Shown: positions 40,888-49,728 of the stretch, piece by piece | Numbering within the stretch: the stretch's first letter is position 1 | How the letters are laid out: every line of letters starts with the position of its first letter | Assembly (NCBI GenBank): GCA_963795795.1 | Contig: CAWCJS010000024.1 | Coordinates: 310,001 to 374,000 of the forward strand | DNA from: Palsa-504 sp963795795 | GTDB taxonomy: Bacteria; Actinomycetota; Actinomycetes; Streptosporangiales; Streptosporangiaceae | Direction of reading: 5' to 3' | DNA length: 64,000 nt | Program-made: the position numbers and the translations under genes | Notes under the pieces: generated by a model | Databases searched by the model: none | The model's input: the letters and a program-made list of their open reading frames with translations, nothing else | What the model was told of the DNA's origin: nothing

Positions 40888-41607
40888 ATGACGATGCCGG
40901 AAACAGTCGGCAGTGCAGTTTTCCAGTGTGAACTAGGCCGGGACGAAGTGCGCGAGGTAATGGCCGCTTCTGGCATCATCAGCCTGCTGCGCCGGTCCTG
41001 GCTGATCGCCGGAGTCCTGTTCGGGGCCCTGCTGGCCGCCGCAGCGGTGCTGATTCACCACGTGGCCGGCCGGCCTGCCGCGGGCGGCAGTCATCACGAA
41101 CTCCTGCTCGCCGAGTTGGCCGCCGGATGCGGCCTGTGCGCATTGCTCGTCCTGTGGAGCGCGCAGCGGGTGTGGCGGCTATCGCCCGGACGCCAGGCCA
41201 GCCGCGCGCTCGTTAGCGGGGTGTGGCAGCCCGGGGTACACGAGTACAAGCTTCTCGTCGAGGGCGTCGCCTGGCATTGCCCGGACGGGTCGGCCACCTT
41301 CCTGCCGTGGTCCGCGCTGACCGGCGTCCGCGAAACCAAGCGCCTGTTCCTCCTGCTCGACCAGGAAGATCGTCACGTGCGGGGGTTCATCCCGAAGGCC
41401 GGACTGGCCCACCTGCCGCCAGAGGTTGGAATCGTCCGCCTGATCCGTGACCAGATCCCGGCCGGTAGATTATCCACCTGGCTTACGCCAGAGCAGCGAG
41501 TAGCGCCACAGCAGGTGACGGCGGTAGCGTACGCCGGGGAGCAGGGTGTTCGCGGTCGTGCGGACCTGGGCCCACGTCATGTCGGGGTCCTTGATCGGGG
41601 CGCCTGA
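40888..41607 (+). CDS. YcxB-like membrane protein
   Basis: About 239 residues from ATG 40888. Two TM segments at about residues 27-48 and 66-88 (SWLIAGVLFGALLAAAAVLI; LLLAELAAGCGLCALLVLWS), then a C-terminal cytoplasmic domain with LVEGVAWHCPDGSATFLPWS, the YcxB signature around a conserved W-x-x-L, and LLLDQEDRHVRGFIPKAGL. It is divergent from the peptide precursor, so it could be an immunity-like protein; many small YcxB-type proteins sit near such clusters. The last 45 residues overlap the convergent methyltransferase gene; the natural end may be near 41480. Confidence 0.6.
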   Translation: MTMPETVGSAVFQCELGRDEVREVMAASGIISLLRRSWLIAGVLFGALLAAAAVLIHHVAGRPAAGGSHHELLLAELAAGCGLCALLVLWSAQRVWRLSPGRQASRALVSGVWQPGVHEYKLLVEGVAWHCPDGSATFLPWSALTGVRETKRLFLLLDQEDRHVRGFIPKAGLAHLPPEVGIVRLIRDQIPAGRLSTWLTPEQRVAPQQVTAVAYAGEQGVRGRADLGPRHVGVLDRGA

Positions 41608-42075
41608 GTTGCCCTCGTGGTAGACGGCCCGGTAGATGAGGTTGACGGGCACGCCGGCCGCTGATGCCACGAGGTCGGCGAGTGATCCGTCCGACGCCAG
41701 GCCGATGACCGCGAGGCGGCCGCCGGGTCTGAGCACCCTGACCATTTTGGTTAGCGCCGCGGCGAAGTCCATGTGGTGCAGTGAGGTGTTGGCGCAGACG
41801 AAGTCGAAGCTGGCCTCGGCTATGGGGTGGGTGAGGAAGTCGGCGGCGAAGAAGGTTATATGGCCCTCGCGCGCCCGGGCCTGTTCCCGGGCTAGGGCGA
41901 TCATCGGGTCGTCGCGGTCGATTCCGGTGACCTCGGTGCATTGCTCGGCCAAGCGGCGCGCCAGCGAGCCGTCGCCGCAGCCGACGTCGAGCGCCGGGCC
42001 GCACCGTGGCGGAACCGCGCGAAGGATGACCGGCTGGTAGTGAACGTTGTGATTCCAGTACCCGTCCCGAGCCAT
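41470..42075 (-). CDS. class I SAM-dependent methyltransferase
   Basis: 201 residues. Motif I is ALDVGCGDGSLARRLAEQ, the acidic residue of motif II is GIDRDDPMIAL, then FFAADFLTHPIAEASFDFVC (motif III/IV) and KMVRVLRPGGRLAVIGL. It resembles the Methyltransf_11/25 families that modify small molecules; the substrate is unknown. Start ATG 42075 gives MARDGYWNHNVHYQPVIL, a conserved N-terminus of the group. It is divergent from pncA with 35 bases between starts and convergent, overlapping, with the YcxB-like gene. Confidence 0.85.
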   Translation of the reverse strand: MARDGYWNHNVHYQPVILRAVPPRCGPALDVGCGDGSLARRLAEQCTEVTGIDRDDPMIALAREQARAREGHITFFAADFLTHPIAEASFDFVCANTSLHHMDFAAALTKMVRVLRPGGRLAVIGLASDGSLADLVASAAGVPVNLIYRAVYHEGNSGAPIKDPDMTWAQVRTTANTLLPGVRYRRHLLWRYSLLWRKPGG

Positions 42076-42110
42076 TACCTCTCCCGCATCCGGACGATAC
42101 CGTTGGCCAC

Positions 42111-42689
42111 ATGCGCGCGCTCATCATCGTGGACGTACAGAACGACTTTTGCGAGGGCGGCTCGCTGGCCGTGGCCGGGGGGGCCGCCGTAGCCCGCGGG
42201 GTCAGCGATCGTCTCGCGCAGGATCATGAATACGAATACGAGCATGTCGTGGCGACCAAGGACTTCCACGTCGACCCGGGCAGCCATTTTTCCGACCACC
42301 CGGACTATGCCGACTCCTGGCCGCCCCACTGCGTGGCTGGGACTCCGGGTGCGGACTTCCATCCGGACCTGGACACCAGCGCGGTCGAGGCCGTGTTCTT
42401 TAAGGGGGCGCACGCGGCGGCCTACAGCGGGTTCGAGGGCGCCGACGAGGCGGGGACGTCGCTGGCCGACTGGCTGCGCGCGCGTGACGTCGATGAGGTG
42501 GACGTGGTGGGCATCGCCACCGACTACTGCGTGCACGCCACCGCCGCGGACGCGGCGCGGGCCGGGTTCGCCACCCGGGTCCTGCTCGACCTCACCGCGG
42601 GGGTCGCCGCGGAATCCACCGCGAAGGCCATCGAGGATCTGCGCTCCGCCGATGTGTCGCTGAGCGGGGAGCCGCTCGGAGCTTCCTAG
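42111..42689 (+). CDS. pncA: nicotinamidase
   Basis: 192-residue isochorismatase-fold amidase that converts nicotinamide to nicotinate. The triad is Asp8 (IIVDVQNDF), Lys98 (VFFKGAHAA) and Cys140 (GIATDYCVHATA). Metal-binding Asp51 and His53 are in TKDFHVDPGSH, and SWPPHCVAGTPGADF is typical of nicotinamidases rather than isochorismatases. Its product feeds the nicotinate phosphoribosyltransferase encoded at 28087-29480, so both salvage steps are in this window although not linked. Confidence 0.94.
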   Translation: MRALIIVDVQNDFCEGGSLAVAGGAAVARGVSDRLAQDHEYEYEHVVATKDFHVDPGSHFSDHPDYADSWPPHCVAGTPGADFHPDLDTSAVEAVFFKGAHAAAYSGFEGADEAGTSLADWLRARDVDEVDVVGIATDYCVHATAADAARAGFATRVLLDLTAGVAAESTAKAIEDLRSADVSLSGEPLGAS

Positions 42690-42696
42690 GGCGGGT

Positions 42697-42788
42697 CTAG
42701 CTCGTGTCGCCGGGGCGGGCTGCGGCCGGGGGCTGCCAACCGCTAGCTCGAGTCGCCGAGGCGGGCTGGCGCCGGGGGCTGCCAGCCG
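42697..42788 (-). repeat. tandem duplication of the 3' end of the FAD monooxygenase gene
   Basis: Two 46-base copies (42697-42742 and 42743-42788) of about 85 percent identity. Minus-strand reading gives GWQPPAPARLGDSS-stop for the gene itself and GWQPPAAARPGDTS-stop for the copy beyond it. Confidence 0.8.
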
Positions 42789-43954
42789 TAGATGGGGGCG
42801 AGGCTGCGGAGCGCGGCTCCCGGAGCGAGCGTGCCGGTCAGTCGCATCGCCGTGTTGCGGAAGGCGACGGCCGGAGGCCATTTCCAGGTCGTCATGGTGG
42901 CGGCACGGCGGGACCAGCGGACGACGTCGGTGGTGCGCGACAGCCTGGCGGTGGTATAGCGGGCCAGCATCTCGCCTACGGCGTCTGGTTCCGTTCCCGC
43001 AGCGAGCCGGGCGAGGACCGCGGCGTCTTCGAGTGCCTGGCAGGCGCCCTGGCCGAGGTTGGGTGTCATCGGATGTGCGGCGTCGCCGAGCAAGGCGACC
43101 CGGCCGTGGTGGAAAGAAGGCAGCGGCGCGGCCAGTTCGGCGACGTCATGGCGGAGAACGTCGTTGCTCCTGGCCATCGCAAGTAGCCCCGGGATCGGCT
43201 CATGCCACGTGCCGAACAGCCTGACCAGCTCGGCCAGCTCATCGTCGGCGTGCGCGCCGGGGGGTGCGGGGGCAGCCGCGTAGCAGTACACCCGCCCGCC
43301 GGACAGCGGCATGACGCCGAAGACGGTGCCGCGCCCCCAGCTCTCCGCCATCGGGACTGGCCCGGTCACCGGACCGGTAAGCAGCCGCCAGGTGGTGAAC
43401 CCCGCATAGCGGAGGCCTGGATGGTCGGGGAAGAGCACCGTGCGGACTTCCGAACCGATCCCGTCGGCGGCTACTACGAGGTCGGCCTCCAGCTCGCCCG
43501 CCGATGTGGCCACGCGCGCCGCCGTTATCTTGCCTGTCCCGGCCGTCCCGCCGGGCTCGACCGACGTCACCTCGGTCGCCAGGGACAGCACCCCGCCCGG
43601 AATGCGGGCCGCCAGCGCATCGATCACGGCCGCCCGCGGCAACAAGATGACCGGATCCCCGAACCGGTCCGAGATCATGTGCCCGGTGGTGCTGCGCACG
43701 AGCCACCGGCCGTCAGAGCGGCGGATGCCCAATTCCTGGGGGACTGCGAGCGCCCGCAACGCTTCGCCGGCACCGATCGGATCCAGCGCGCGCAAGCCGT
43801 TGGGAGCCAGCGCCAGCCCGGCGCCGATCGGCTCAAGTGACGCTGCGCGCTCGCAGGCGGTGACATCCCAGCCTGCCGAGCACAGACCTGCTGCTACCGC
43901 CAGGCCACCGATCCCCGCACCGATCACCACCGCACGCGCTCGTGTCACGATCAC
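42743..43954 (-). CDS. FAD-dependent monooxygenase (PHBH fold)
   Basis: 403-residue flavoprotein. The dinucleotide motif is VVIGAGIGGLAVAAGLCSAG, the second FAD motif DLVVAADGIGSEVRTVLF, and the C-terminal GRVALLGDAAHPMTPNLGQG, which identify aromatic or polyketide hydroxylases of the salicylate hydroxylase group. Substrate contacts cannot be inferred. No regulator or ring-cleavage gene is nearby. Its 3' end is tandemly duplicated just downstream. Start ATG or GTG at 43954 gives MIVTRARAVVIGAG; a GTG a few codons later is possible. Confidence 0.9.
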   Translation of the reverse strand: MIVTRARAVVIGAGIGGLAVAAGLCSAGWDVTACERAASLEPIGAGLALAPNGLRALDPIGAGEALRALAVPQELGIRRSDGRWLVRSTTGHMISDRFGDPVILLPRAAVIDALAARIPGGVLSLATEVTSVEPGGTAGTGKITAARVATSAGELEADLVVAADGIGSEVRTVLFPDHPGLRYAGFTTWRLLTGPVTGPVPMAESWGRGTVFGVMPLSGGRVYCYAAAPAPPGAHADDELAELVRLFGTWHEPIPGLLAMARSNDVLRHDVAELAAPLPSFHHGRVALLGDAAHPMTPNLGQGACQALEDAAVLARLAAGTEPDAVGEMLARYTTARLSRTTDVVRWSRRAATMTTWKWPPAVAFRNTAMRLTGTLAPGAALRSLAPIYGWQPPAPARLGDSS

Positions 43955-44104
43955 GCCCCGTCTGCTCGGGCCCGGTTACTACAGCCCATAGTAGGTAGCC
44001 GACCGACGGATAGCCCAATCTCTACGAGTTGATCGTCGGGGTAGGTTGCGGACACGCTCTTGGCGAGCGCCGCCGGTGCGGACCGCTCCGGCCCACCGGG
44101 GGGG

Positions 44105-45858
44105 TTACCTGGGATCGGGGGGCGGGCTGTGGCTGCGGATGATCTTCCCGCCGGGGCTCTTCACCTCGCTGGTCCCGTCCGGATAGACGGTGAGCTGCCA
44201 GCCCATCTCGTGCAACACCACGTGATGGTGCCACCAGCAGTAGTTCTTCAGGCCAGCCAGGCTGGTGTGCCCGCCGTCCTGGCGGTGCACCACATGATGC
44301 GGCTCGCACGCGGTGGCGGGCTGGTCGCAGCCGCCGGGGAACTGGCACGTCTGGTCCCGCAGGGCCACCAGCCGCCGCAGATGGACGGGGATGTCGTCGG
44401 TCTGGCCGACGTCCAGCGGGAGCGAGGGGCCGTTCAGGCCCTTGCCGAGCAGGTTCCTTCGGAGGAAGGAGGCGACGCCGCCGGGGCCGGAGACGATCTG
44501 CAGGACGGTGGCCAGGATCTGATGCTCCAGCATGGCCAGCACCTGTGCCCTGCGGTCGGCCTGCCCGCCCGGCCCGGCGCCGTGCCCGGCGTCCTGGCGG
44601 TCCTGGCCCGGCCCGGCCGGGGAGCTGTGCCCGGCGTCCTGGCCCGGGTCCTGGCCCGGCGTGGCCGGGGAGCTGCCCCCGGCATCGCCGCCGTCCGGCG
44701 AGCGCGGACCCGGCTGCCCGTCCGCTCCGCCGCGGGCGTCTGTGCCGCCGTCGGGGCCGACCCGGCCGTCGGGGTCGGTCGGGCGTCGAGGTCTGTGTCC
44801 GGCCCGGCCGGGGCCTGCCGGCGCAGGTGGTCGTACTGCACGCACAGGCCGACCAGCTGCTCCACCGCGCCCAGATCCAGATCGCCGATCACTACCGGGA
44901 CCAGGATCGCGTCGCACGCCACCCGGCGGGCCGCGTCGCCCTCCAGCCACGCGCCGCCGTCGCCGGTGCTGACCGACGCGGCGGCCCGCTGGCCGGCCCA
45001 CCGGGCCCGGTACCCGGCGATCCACGCTTCTTGCAGCTTGGAGTCGGCGTCCAGCTCGCATAGGTCGGCGAAGGTCATGTGGACCAGGGCTTTGACGGGC
45101 TGCCCGGCCCGCTGCGGGAGCAGGTTGGAGGCCAGGAGGCGCTTCATCGCCTCGGCGAGCGCGTCGTGGTAGCGCTGCGCCCGGGTCCGCAGGTCCCCGG
45201 CCCCGGCCGGGGCGGACAGCGCGTCCAGGACGGCCTGGACCATCGCGGCGCATTCGGGGGTGAGGTCGCCGCGCAGGACCCCGGCGCCGTCCAGGGTCGT
45301 GTCCAGGAACAGGGCCCGGTCCAGCGCCGGATCGTTGCCGTCGGGGTCGGGCGGGACGGTCCGGGACCGGATCTCCGCGCAGATCTGGGCCAGTGCTCGC
45401 AGGTCGGCCCCGGCTCGGGCGGCGGCGACGAGGATCTCCTCGGCCTGGCCGCGGAACTCCGCCGGGATCTGCCGGGTCCACTTGGCCAGCTGCAGGGCTT
45501 CCGACTTGGTGAGCGCCCGAGAGCGGAGCCCGGCCCGGAGCGGCTCGTGGTCCCGCGGCAGGGCCCGCATAGCCCGGTACTCGGCGGCCTGCGCCCGGGT
45601 CACGCGGCCCATGTGTACCAGCCAGGCCCCCAGCGACCGCTGCCCATCGCCCAGGTGCCCGTCCTTCGCGTCATACGCAGCCAGCATCGAGGCCAGCGCC
45701 GCCGCGAGTACCGCGTCGGCCTGAATCAGTTCCCGGATGTACTGGCCGAGCTCCTCGGCTGGCAACTGCACCGCGTCGAGGTCGGCCAGGTCACAAGCCG
45801 AGGACCACAGTCTCGCCAGCGCCTCGCTACCGCTTCCCGGGACCGCCGCGATGCTCAT
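44105..45858 (-). CDS. DUF222 and HNH endonuclease-domain protein (frameshifted in linker)
   Basis: About 580 residues. The N-terminal DUF222 domain includes LPAEELGQYIRELIQADAVL, ALTKSEALQLAKWTRQIPAE and LTPECAAMVQAVLDAL. A one-base frame change near 44700-44760 in a Gly/Asp/Gln-Ala-rich linker leads to a C-terminal HNH domain in another frame: RDQTCQFPGGCDQPATACEP, HHVVHRQDGGHTSLAGLKNY, CWWHHHVVLHEMGWQ. The HNH motif with H-x2-H...CWWHH is intact, with CxxC-type zinc ligands. DUF222-HNH genes are abundant in actinobacteria and often repeat-bearing and variable; the linker contains GACGCCGGGCACAGC-type repeats. Confidence 0.85.
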
Positions 45859-46176
45859 GTCCTATCTCACCTCCCCGCACACGCCGTTCGGAAATATATA
45901 CGCCTTATTGATGGGTCTTCCGGTCATCTTCAGCACTGTTTTCTAGCTCGAATCTAGCAGCTGCCTCTGACATTTCTGGGCTGGCGAGCGGCATTTATTC
46001 GACTATATTTACGGGCGATTAGATGGGCGCTTGGGGCCGGTGTGATCACAGCTAGCTGAGGCGCGGGAGAGCAAGAAGCTATGGACGGACTGCCCGCACC
46101 GCCGGGGTCTTAATGTCGTCCTGTGGCAGACCGGTCCGCCGGGCTGCGCTGCGCCGCCTGTTGGCGGGCGAGTGGA
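45859..46176. other. AT-richer intergenic region upstream of the HNH gene
   Basis: About 318 bases without a supportable gene. The part 45880-46040 is unusually AT-rich (GGAAATATATACGCCTTATT, CATTTATTCGACTATATTTA) and probably includes the promoter of the leftward HNH gene. No tRNA, repeat or hairpin with T tract seen. Confidence 0.5.
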
Positions 46177-46443
46177 TTACTCGTCGCCCTCGCCTGGGGG
46201 GAGCATCTCGTAGATCTCCTTGCAGGTGGGGCAGACCGGGTAGCGCTTGGGGTCCCGGCTCGGCACCCAGACCTTGCCGCAGAGGGCGGTGACCGGCGTT
46301 CCGGTAACCATGCTGTCGACGATCTTGCTCTTGTCGACGTAGTGCGCGAACCGCTCATGGTCGCCGTCGCCGTGCGACAGGTCGGGACGGACATCCTCCT
46401 GGATGCGCGTGTCCTGCTGGGGAAGCACCTCAGTTTCGCTCAC
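46177..46443 (-). CDS. DUF3039 protein
   Basis: 88-residue actinobacterial protein. The family block is ERFAHYVDKSKIVDSMVTGT, then VTALCGKVWVPSRDPKRYPV, CPTCKEIYEMLPPGEGDE. Four cysteines, in ALCGK and VCPTCKE arrangement (three visible: Cys in ALCG and CxxC), suggest a zinc ribbon. The role of DUF3039 is unknown. It is on the same strand as the downstream YqgE gene but separated by about 40 bases and likely its own transcription unit. Confidence 0.88.
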   Translation of the reverse strand: MSETEVLPQQDTRIQEDVRPDLSHGDGDHERFAHYVDKSKIVDSMVTGTPVTALCGKVWVPSRDPKRYPVCPTCKEIYEMLPPGEGDE

Positions 46444-46485
46444 CTTGGTGAGTTTACGTGTTCGGCGGGCGGAGCGTGGCGGTCC

Positions 46486-47070
46486 TTAGTTGAGGCTTGG
46501 GTCGTCTGGGTAGGTCGACACGTAGGCGAGTTCGCCGCCCTGGCGGCGCAGGACGGAGGGCCATAGGCGTTCCGGTTCGGGGCAGAAGGCATCGCCGGGC
46601 TCGGCGGGGAGCACGTACCAGGCTCCCTCGTCGATCTCCGCCTGGAGTTGCCCGGCGCTCCAGCCGGCGTATCCCGCATAGACGCGCAGGGAGACGATGG
46701 CCGCGGAGAGCAGGCCGGGAGGCGCGTCCAGGTCGACCAGGCCGAGCCTGGACGGCTCGGCCGTGCCGTCCAGCGGGTGCCAGCCGATCGGCTCGTCGGT
46801 GCCGGGGACCAGGGCGATGGCGAGGGCGCTGTCCGGCGCGACGGGACCGCCCCTGAACAGGACGGGCGGGCCGGTCACCAGGTCGTTCCAGGGCTCGAGC
46901 ACCTGGCCGACGGGGACTTCGGTCGGGCGGTTCAGGACCACGCCGAGGGTGCCCTGCTCGACCTCGTGCTCAACGATCAAGACGACAGTCCGGCGGAAGT
47001 TGGGATCCCCGAGCAGCGGGGTGGCGACGAGCAGCCGGCCTGCCAGGGCCTCCGATGCCGAATCGTCCAT
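46486..47070 (-). CDS. YqgE/AlgH-family protein (DUF179)
   Basis: 194 residues. The family signature is LAGRLLVATPLLGDPNFRRT, VVLIVEHEVEQGTLGVVLNR, the glycine-rich VLFRGGPVAPDSALAIALVP and RVYAGYAGWSAGQLQAEIDE, with WYVLPAEPGDAFCPEPERLW near the end. AlgH/YqgE is conserved and of undetermined biochemical function, linked in some bacteria to regulation and sulfur relay. It is divergent from the MarR gene with about 85 bases between starts. Confidence 0.93.
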   Translation of the reverse strand: MDDSASEALAGRLLVATPLLGDPNFRRTVVLIVEHEVEQGTLGVVLNRPTEVPVGQVLEPWNDLVTGPPVLFRGGPVAPDSALAIALVPGTDEPIGWHPLDGTAEPSRLGLVDLDAPPGLLSAAIVSLRVYAGYAGWSAGQLQAEIDEGAWYVLPAEPGDAFCPEPERLWPSVLRRQGGELAYVSTYPDDPSLN

Positions 47071-47156
47071 GTCTCTATCATCGGTCAGGATGCCCGGTAC
47101 CGCGTCCCCGGGCCGTGGTGCTCCAGCGCGCCGCTCACAGCGCGTACGCTGAACAG

Positions 47157-47648
47157 GTGAGTACCGAAGTCGTGCTGAGCCCGCCGGACGCGGCCGACGT
47201 CCTGGCCGCGGGCTCGGTGGTCGACGTCACCCGGCTGAAAGTCGCTCTGGCTCGGCTGAGCCGGCGGCTGCGCCGCCACGAGCTGGCGGGCCTGACGCCG
47301 ACGCAGCTGGCGGCGCTCGCGACCGTCGAGCGCTCCGGGCCGATGCGCCTGGGGGACCTGGCGGCGGCGGAGGGCATCGCGCCGTCTACGCTCACCAGGC
47401 TGGTGACGGCCCTCGAAGAGAGCGGCCACGTGCGCCGCTGTACCGATCCGAACGACGCGCGGGTGAGCACCCTGGCCATCACCCCCCACGGCCTGGAAGC
47501 GCTCGAGCGCATCAGGACGGAGAGCACCCTCGCGCTGGCGGCGAGCCTGCGCCTGCTCACGCCCGAGCAGCAGCGCGTGCTCGCGGCGGCCCTGCCGGTC
47601 CTCGAGCAGCTCGCGGAGGCCGATCCGGCTGATCCGCGGAGCCGGTGA
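47157..47648 (+). CDS. MarR-family regulator
   Basis: 163-residue regulator from GTG 47157 (VSTEVVLSPPDAADVL), preferred to the longer frame beginning at 47055 which overlaps yqgE. Winged HTH: LTPTQLAALATVERSGPMRL, GDLAAAEGIAPSTLTRLVTA, LEESGHVRRCTDPNDARVST, then a C-terminal dimerisation helix LTPEQQRVLAAALPVLEQL. No efflux or degradation gene is adjacent, so its target is unclear. Confidence 0.92.
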   Translation: MSTEVVLSPPDAADVLAAGSVVDVTRLKVALARLSRRLRRHELAGLTPTQLAALATVERSGPMRLGDLAAAEGIAPSTLTRLVTALEESGHVRRCTDPNDARVSTLAITPHGLEALERIRTESTLALAASLRLLTPEQQRVLAAALPVLEQLAEADPADPRSR

Positions 47649-47664
47649 GCCGCTGAGCCGACGC

Positions 47665-47699
47665 GGGCCACGGGCCACGGGCCACGGGCCACGGGCCAC
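47665..47699 (+). repeat. 7-base tandem repeat
   Basis: Five copies of GGGCCAC directly after the MarR stop codon. Possibly a hypervariable intergenic run; no palindrome. Confidence 0.85.
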
Positions 47700-47783
47700 G
47701 ACGGCGGCCTAGGTCCTACGCGAGGTAGCGGGCTGGAGGGTATGCGCTCGGCGAGTCGGCCGTCCGGAGTCAGCAAACTACCG

Positions 47784-49289
47784 TTAGCAAGCGGCAGAAC
47801 CGCTGTCACCCGCGACGACCTCACAGGTTGCCGGGCCCTGGCCGGATTGCGGGTTCCAGACCTGAATCTCGATTTTGTCACCCTTGGCGGCAGACCAGGT
47901 GTACTGACCGTAGTCACCGGCGAAACCGCTGAAGACGATGGTCGTATTGGTCCAGGATGAGATGTCGCACGTGACCGAGTCGGTCCCAGGGTCGCGCGTC
48001 GAGCAGGCGTTCCATCCTGCGGTGAGATCACTGATGCGGAAGTCCGCCGAGTCAGCTCTTGACGTGGTATTCCCAGTACCGAAGCCGCAGCCGGTGATCT
48101 CGACGGTCTGGGCGGCACCGGCCTCGAACGGCCCCACCGCGTTGAGCTTTAGCGTACAAGCCACGGTGGAATTCCACGGGGCCGCGATGACCAGGCCGGC
48201 GGTCGCGACCGCGGCCGCGCCGCCGATGGCCAGGATAAGGCGCAGGTGCCTGAGGTGGGCTAGGTGCTTCAGGTGGCGCACGTGACGCGATTGCCTGGCC
48301 TGCCCGGGGTGGGATGATCCCTTGGCCTGCGCGGGGCGAGATGATGATGCCCTGGCCTGCGCGGGGTGGGGACGGCCCAGATGGACCTGCTCCACCGTGC
48401 TGCCCGCCACCGCGGGCGCGGCGCCAGACGGCCACAGCGCTGCTAGCAGCAGCGCCGCCGCGGCCAGCCGGGACCGGCCGCGTTCCTCCCAGTCCTGGCC
48501 GTACGCGCCCGCGGCGACGGTGCGCAGCGTGGCGACGAAGGCGGCCGCGTTGGCCGGCCGGGCGGCGGGGTCCCTGGCCAGCCCGGCGGCCATCAGCGGC
48601 CGCAGCGGCTCGGGCACCGCGTCCAGCGGCACTGGCTCGTAGAGCTGCTGGTACAGCACCCGCTCGACGGAGTCTCCGGTGAACGGCGGACGGCCGGTCA
48701 GGCACTCGTAGAAGGTGACCGTGGCCGCATACACGTCGCTGGCCGGGCTAGCCGGGGACCCGTCGAGCTGCTCGGGCGGCGCGTAAGCCAGCGTGCCCGC
48801 CGGGATCGGCCGGTCCCCGGCCCGCGCCGCGATGCCGAAATCGGTCAGCTTACTGACGCCGCCCCCGTTGACCAGCACGTTCGCCGGCTTGTAATCCCGG
48901 TGCACCACCCCGCGGGCGTGTGCCGCGGCCAGGCCGAGCAGCGAGCCCTGCAGCACCACCAGCGCCGCCTCGGCCGTGGTCTGGCCCTGCCGGGACAAGA
49001 TCTCCCGCAGCGAGACGCCGTCGACCAGCTCCATCACGATGGCGGCACCCGCCGGCGATTCGAGGTATTCGTACAGCCGGACGACATTCTGGTCATCCAG
49101 CGAGGCCAGCACCCTCGCCTCAGCCCGGAAGAGCTCGGCGAACTCCGGATCCGCCAGCAGCTCCTGGTGCAGGTACTTGATCGCCACCATCGTGCCCGAG
49201 GCATCATGCCGGGCGAGCACCACATCACCGAAGCCCCCGGAGCCGAGCACCTTCACCCCGGTGTACCCGGGAATATCCCACCCCTGCAT
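47784..49289 (-). CDS. transmembrane Ser/Thr protein kinase
   Basis: 501 residues. Kinase domain 1-265: glycine loop VLGSGGFGDVVLARHD, Lys38 in VAIKYL, catalytic loop VVHRDYKPANVLVNG with Asp132, DFG at Asp150, APPEQLDGSPASPASDVYAA. The RD arginine and DYKxxN identify a Hanks-type PASTA-less bacterial kinase. A His/Arg/Leu-rich juxtamembrane stretch (SRHVRHLKHLAHLRHLR) precedes one TM at about 345-367, then an extracellular domain with Cys pairs (STVACTLKLN, ITGCGFGTG, NACSTRDP, VTCDISSWT, ATCEVVAG) containing Thr/Ser-rich strands. Signal is unknown. Confidence 0.92.
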   Translation of the reverse strand: MQGWDIPGYTGVKVLGSGGFGDVVLARHDASGTMVAIKYLHQELLADPEFAELFRAEARVLASLDDQNVVRLYEYLESPAGAAIVMELVDGVSLREILSRQGQTTAEAALVVLQGSLLGLAAAHARGVVHRDYKPANVLVNGGGVSKLTDFGIAARAGDRPIPAGTLAYAPPEQLDGSPASPASDVYAATVTFYECLTGRPPFTGDSVERVLYQQLYEPVPLDAVPEPLRPLMAAGLARDPAARPANAAAFVATLRTVAAGAYGQDWEERGRSRLAAAALLLAALWPSGAAPAVAGSTVEQVHLGRPHPAQARASSSRPAQAKGSSHPGQARQSRHVRHLKHLAHLRHLRLILAIGGAAAVATAGLVIAAPWNSTVACTLKLNAVGPFEAGAAQTVEITGCGFGTGNTTSRADSADFRISDLTAGWNACSTRDPGTDSVTCDISSWTNTTIVFSGFAGDYGQYTWSAAKGDKIEIQVWNPQSGQGPATCEVVAGDSGSAAC

Positions 49290-49728
49290 TAAAGTCTGCC
49301 TCTCTGCGCAGTGCCGATCCGACAGGTCAGGCCGAACCTCACGCGTGCATCACTGGGATAAGGCGGGTCTGAGTGGGTGAGGATTCTGCTTATGCAGCTT
49401 GGCTGCGTTGCCTCGGGGGTGTACCGCCACGGCTATAGGCACCATCAAATCCCCCACCGTCGTGCAACGACCCTGAAATGGCACCAGAACGGGGAAATCT
49501 CCGCAAGGGAGATCTCCGCCGAGCCCGTATTAGAGCGAGGGTAAAGCCCCGAACTGACGGCCCATCCCAAACAATGGGTACGCGCCCCGACCTTGTCAAT
49601 CCCCGGAATACTACGGGTAGGTAAATCCTTCAGGTCAGGCCCCTTATGCCTGATTTGGGAGCCAAGTCGGCCAGGGCTTGGATTCGAATAGTGACCGCGG
49701 CGCCGAACCTAGAGATGATGCGGCGGGC
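49290..49728. other. intergenic region without a recognised gene
   Basis: About 440 bases. It contains several short dyads, for example ATCTCC-GCAA-GGAGAT near 49500 and pyrimidine-rich stretches, but no T-tract terminator or RNA family signature that I can name. Promoter of the leftward kinase gene must lie near 49300. Confidence 0.45.

Noticed and set aside
47055..47156. Longer MarR start
   Set aside because: It would overlap yqgE and adds an Arg/Pro-rich peptide; the GTG at 47157 is the natural start.
49390..49599. 69-codon leftward frame in the kinase-YbbN gap
   Set aside because: Arg-rich, no ribosome site, unlike neighbouring genes; treated as non-coding.
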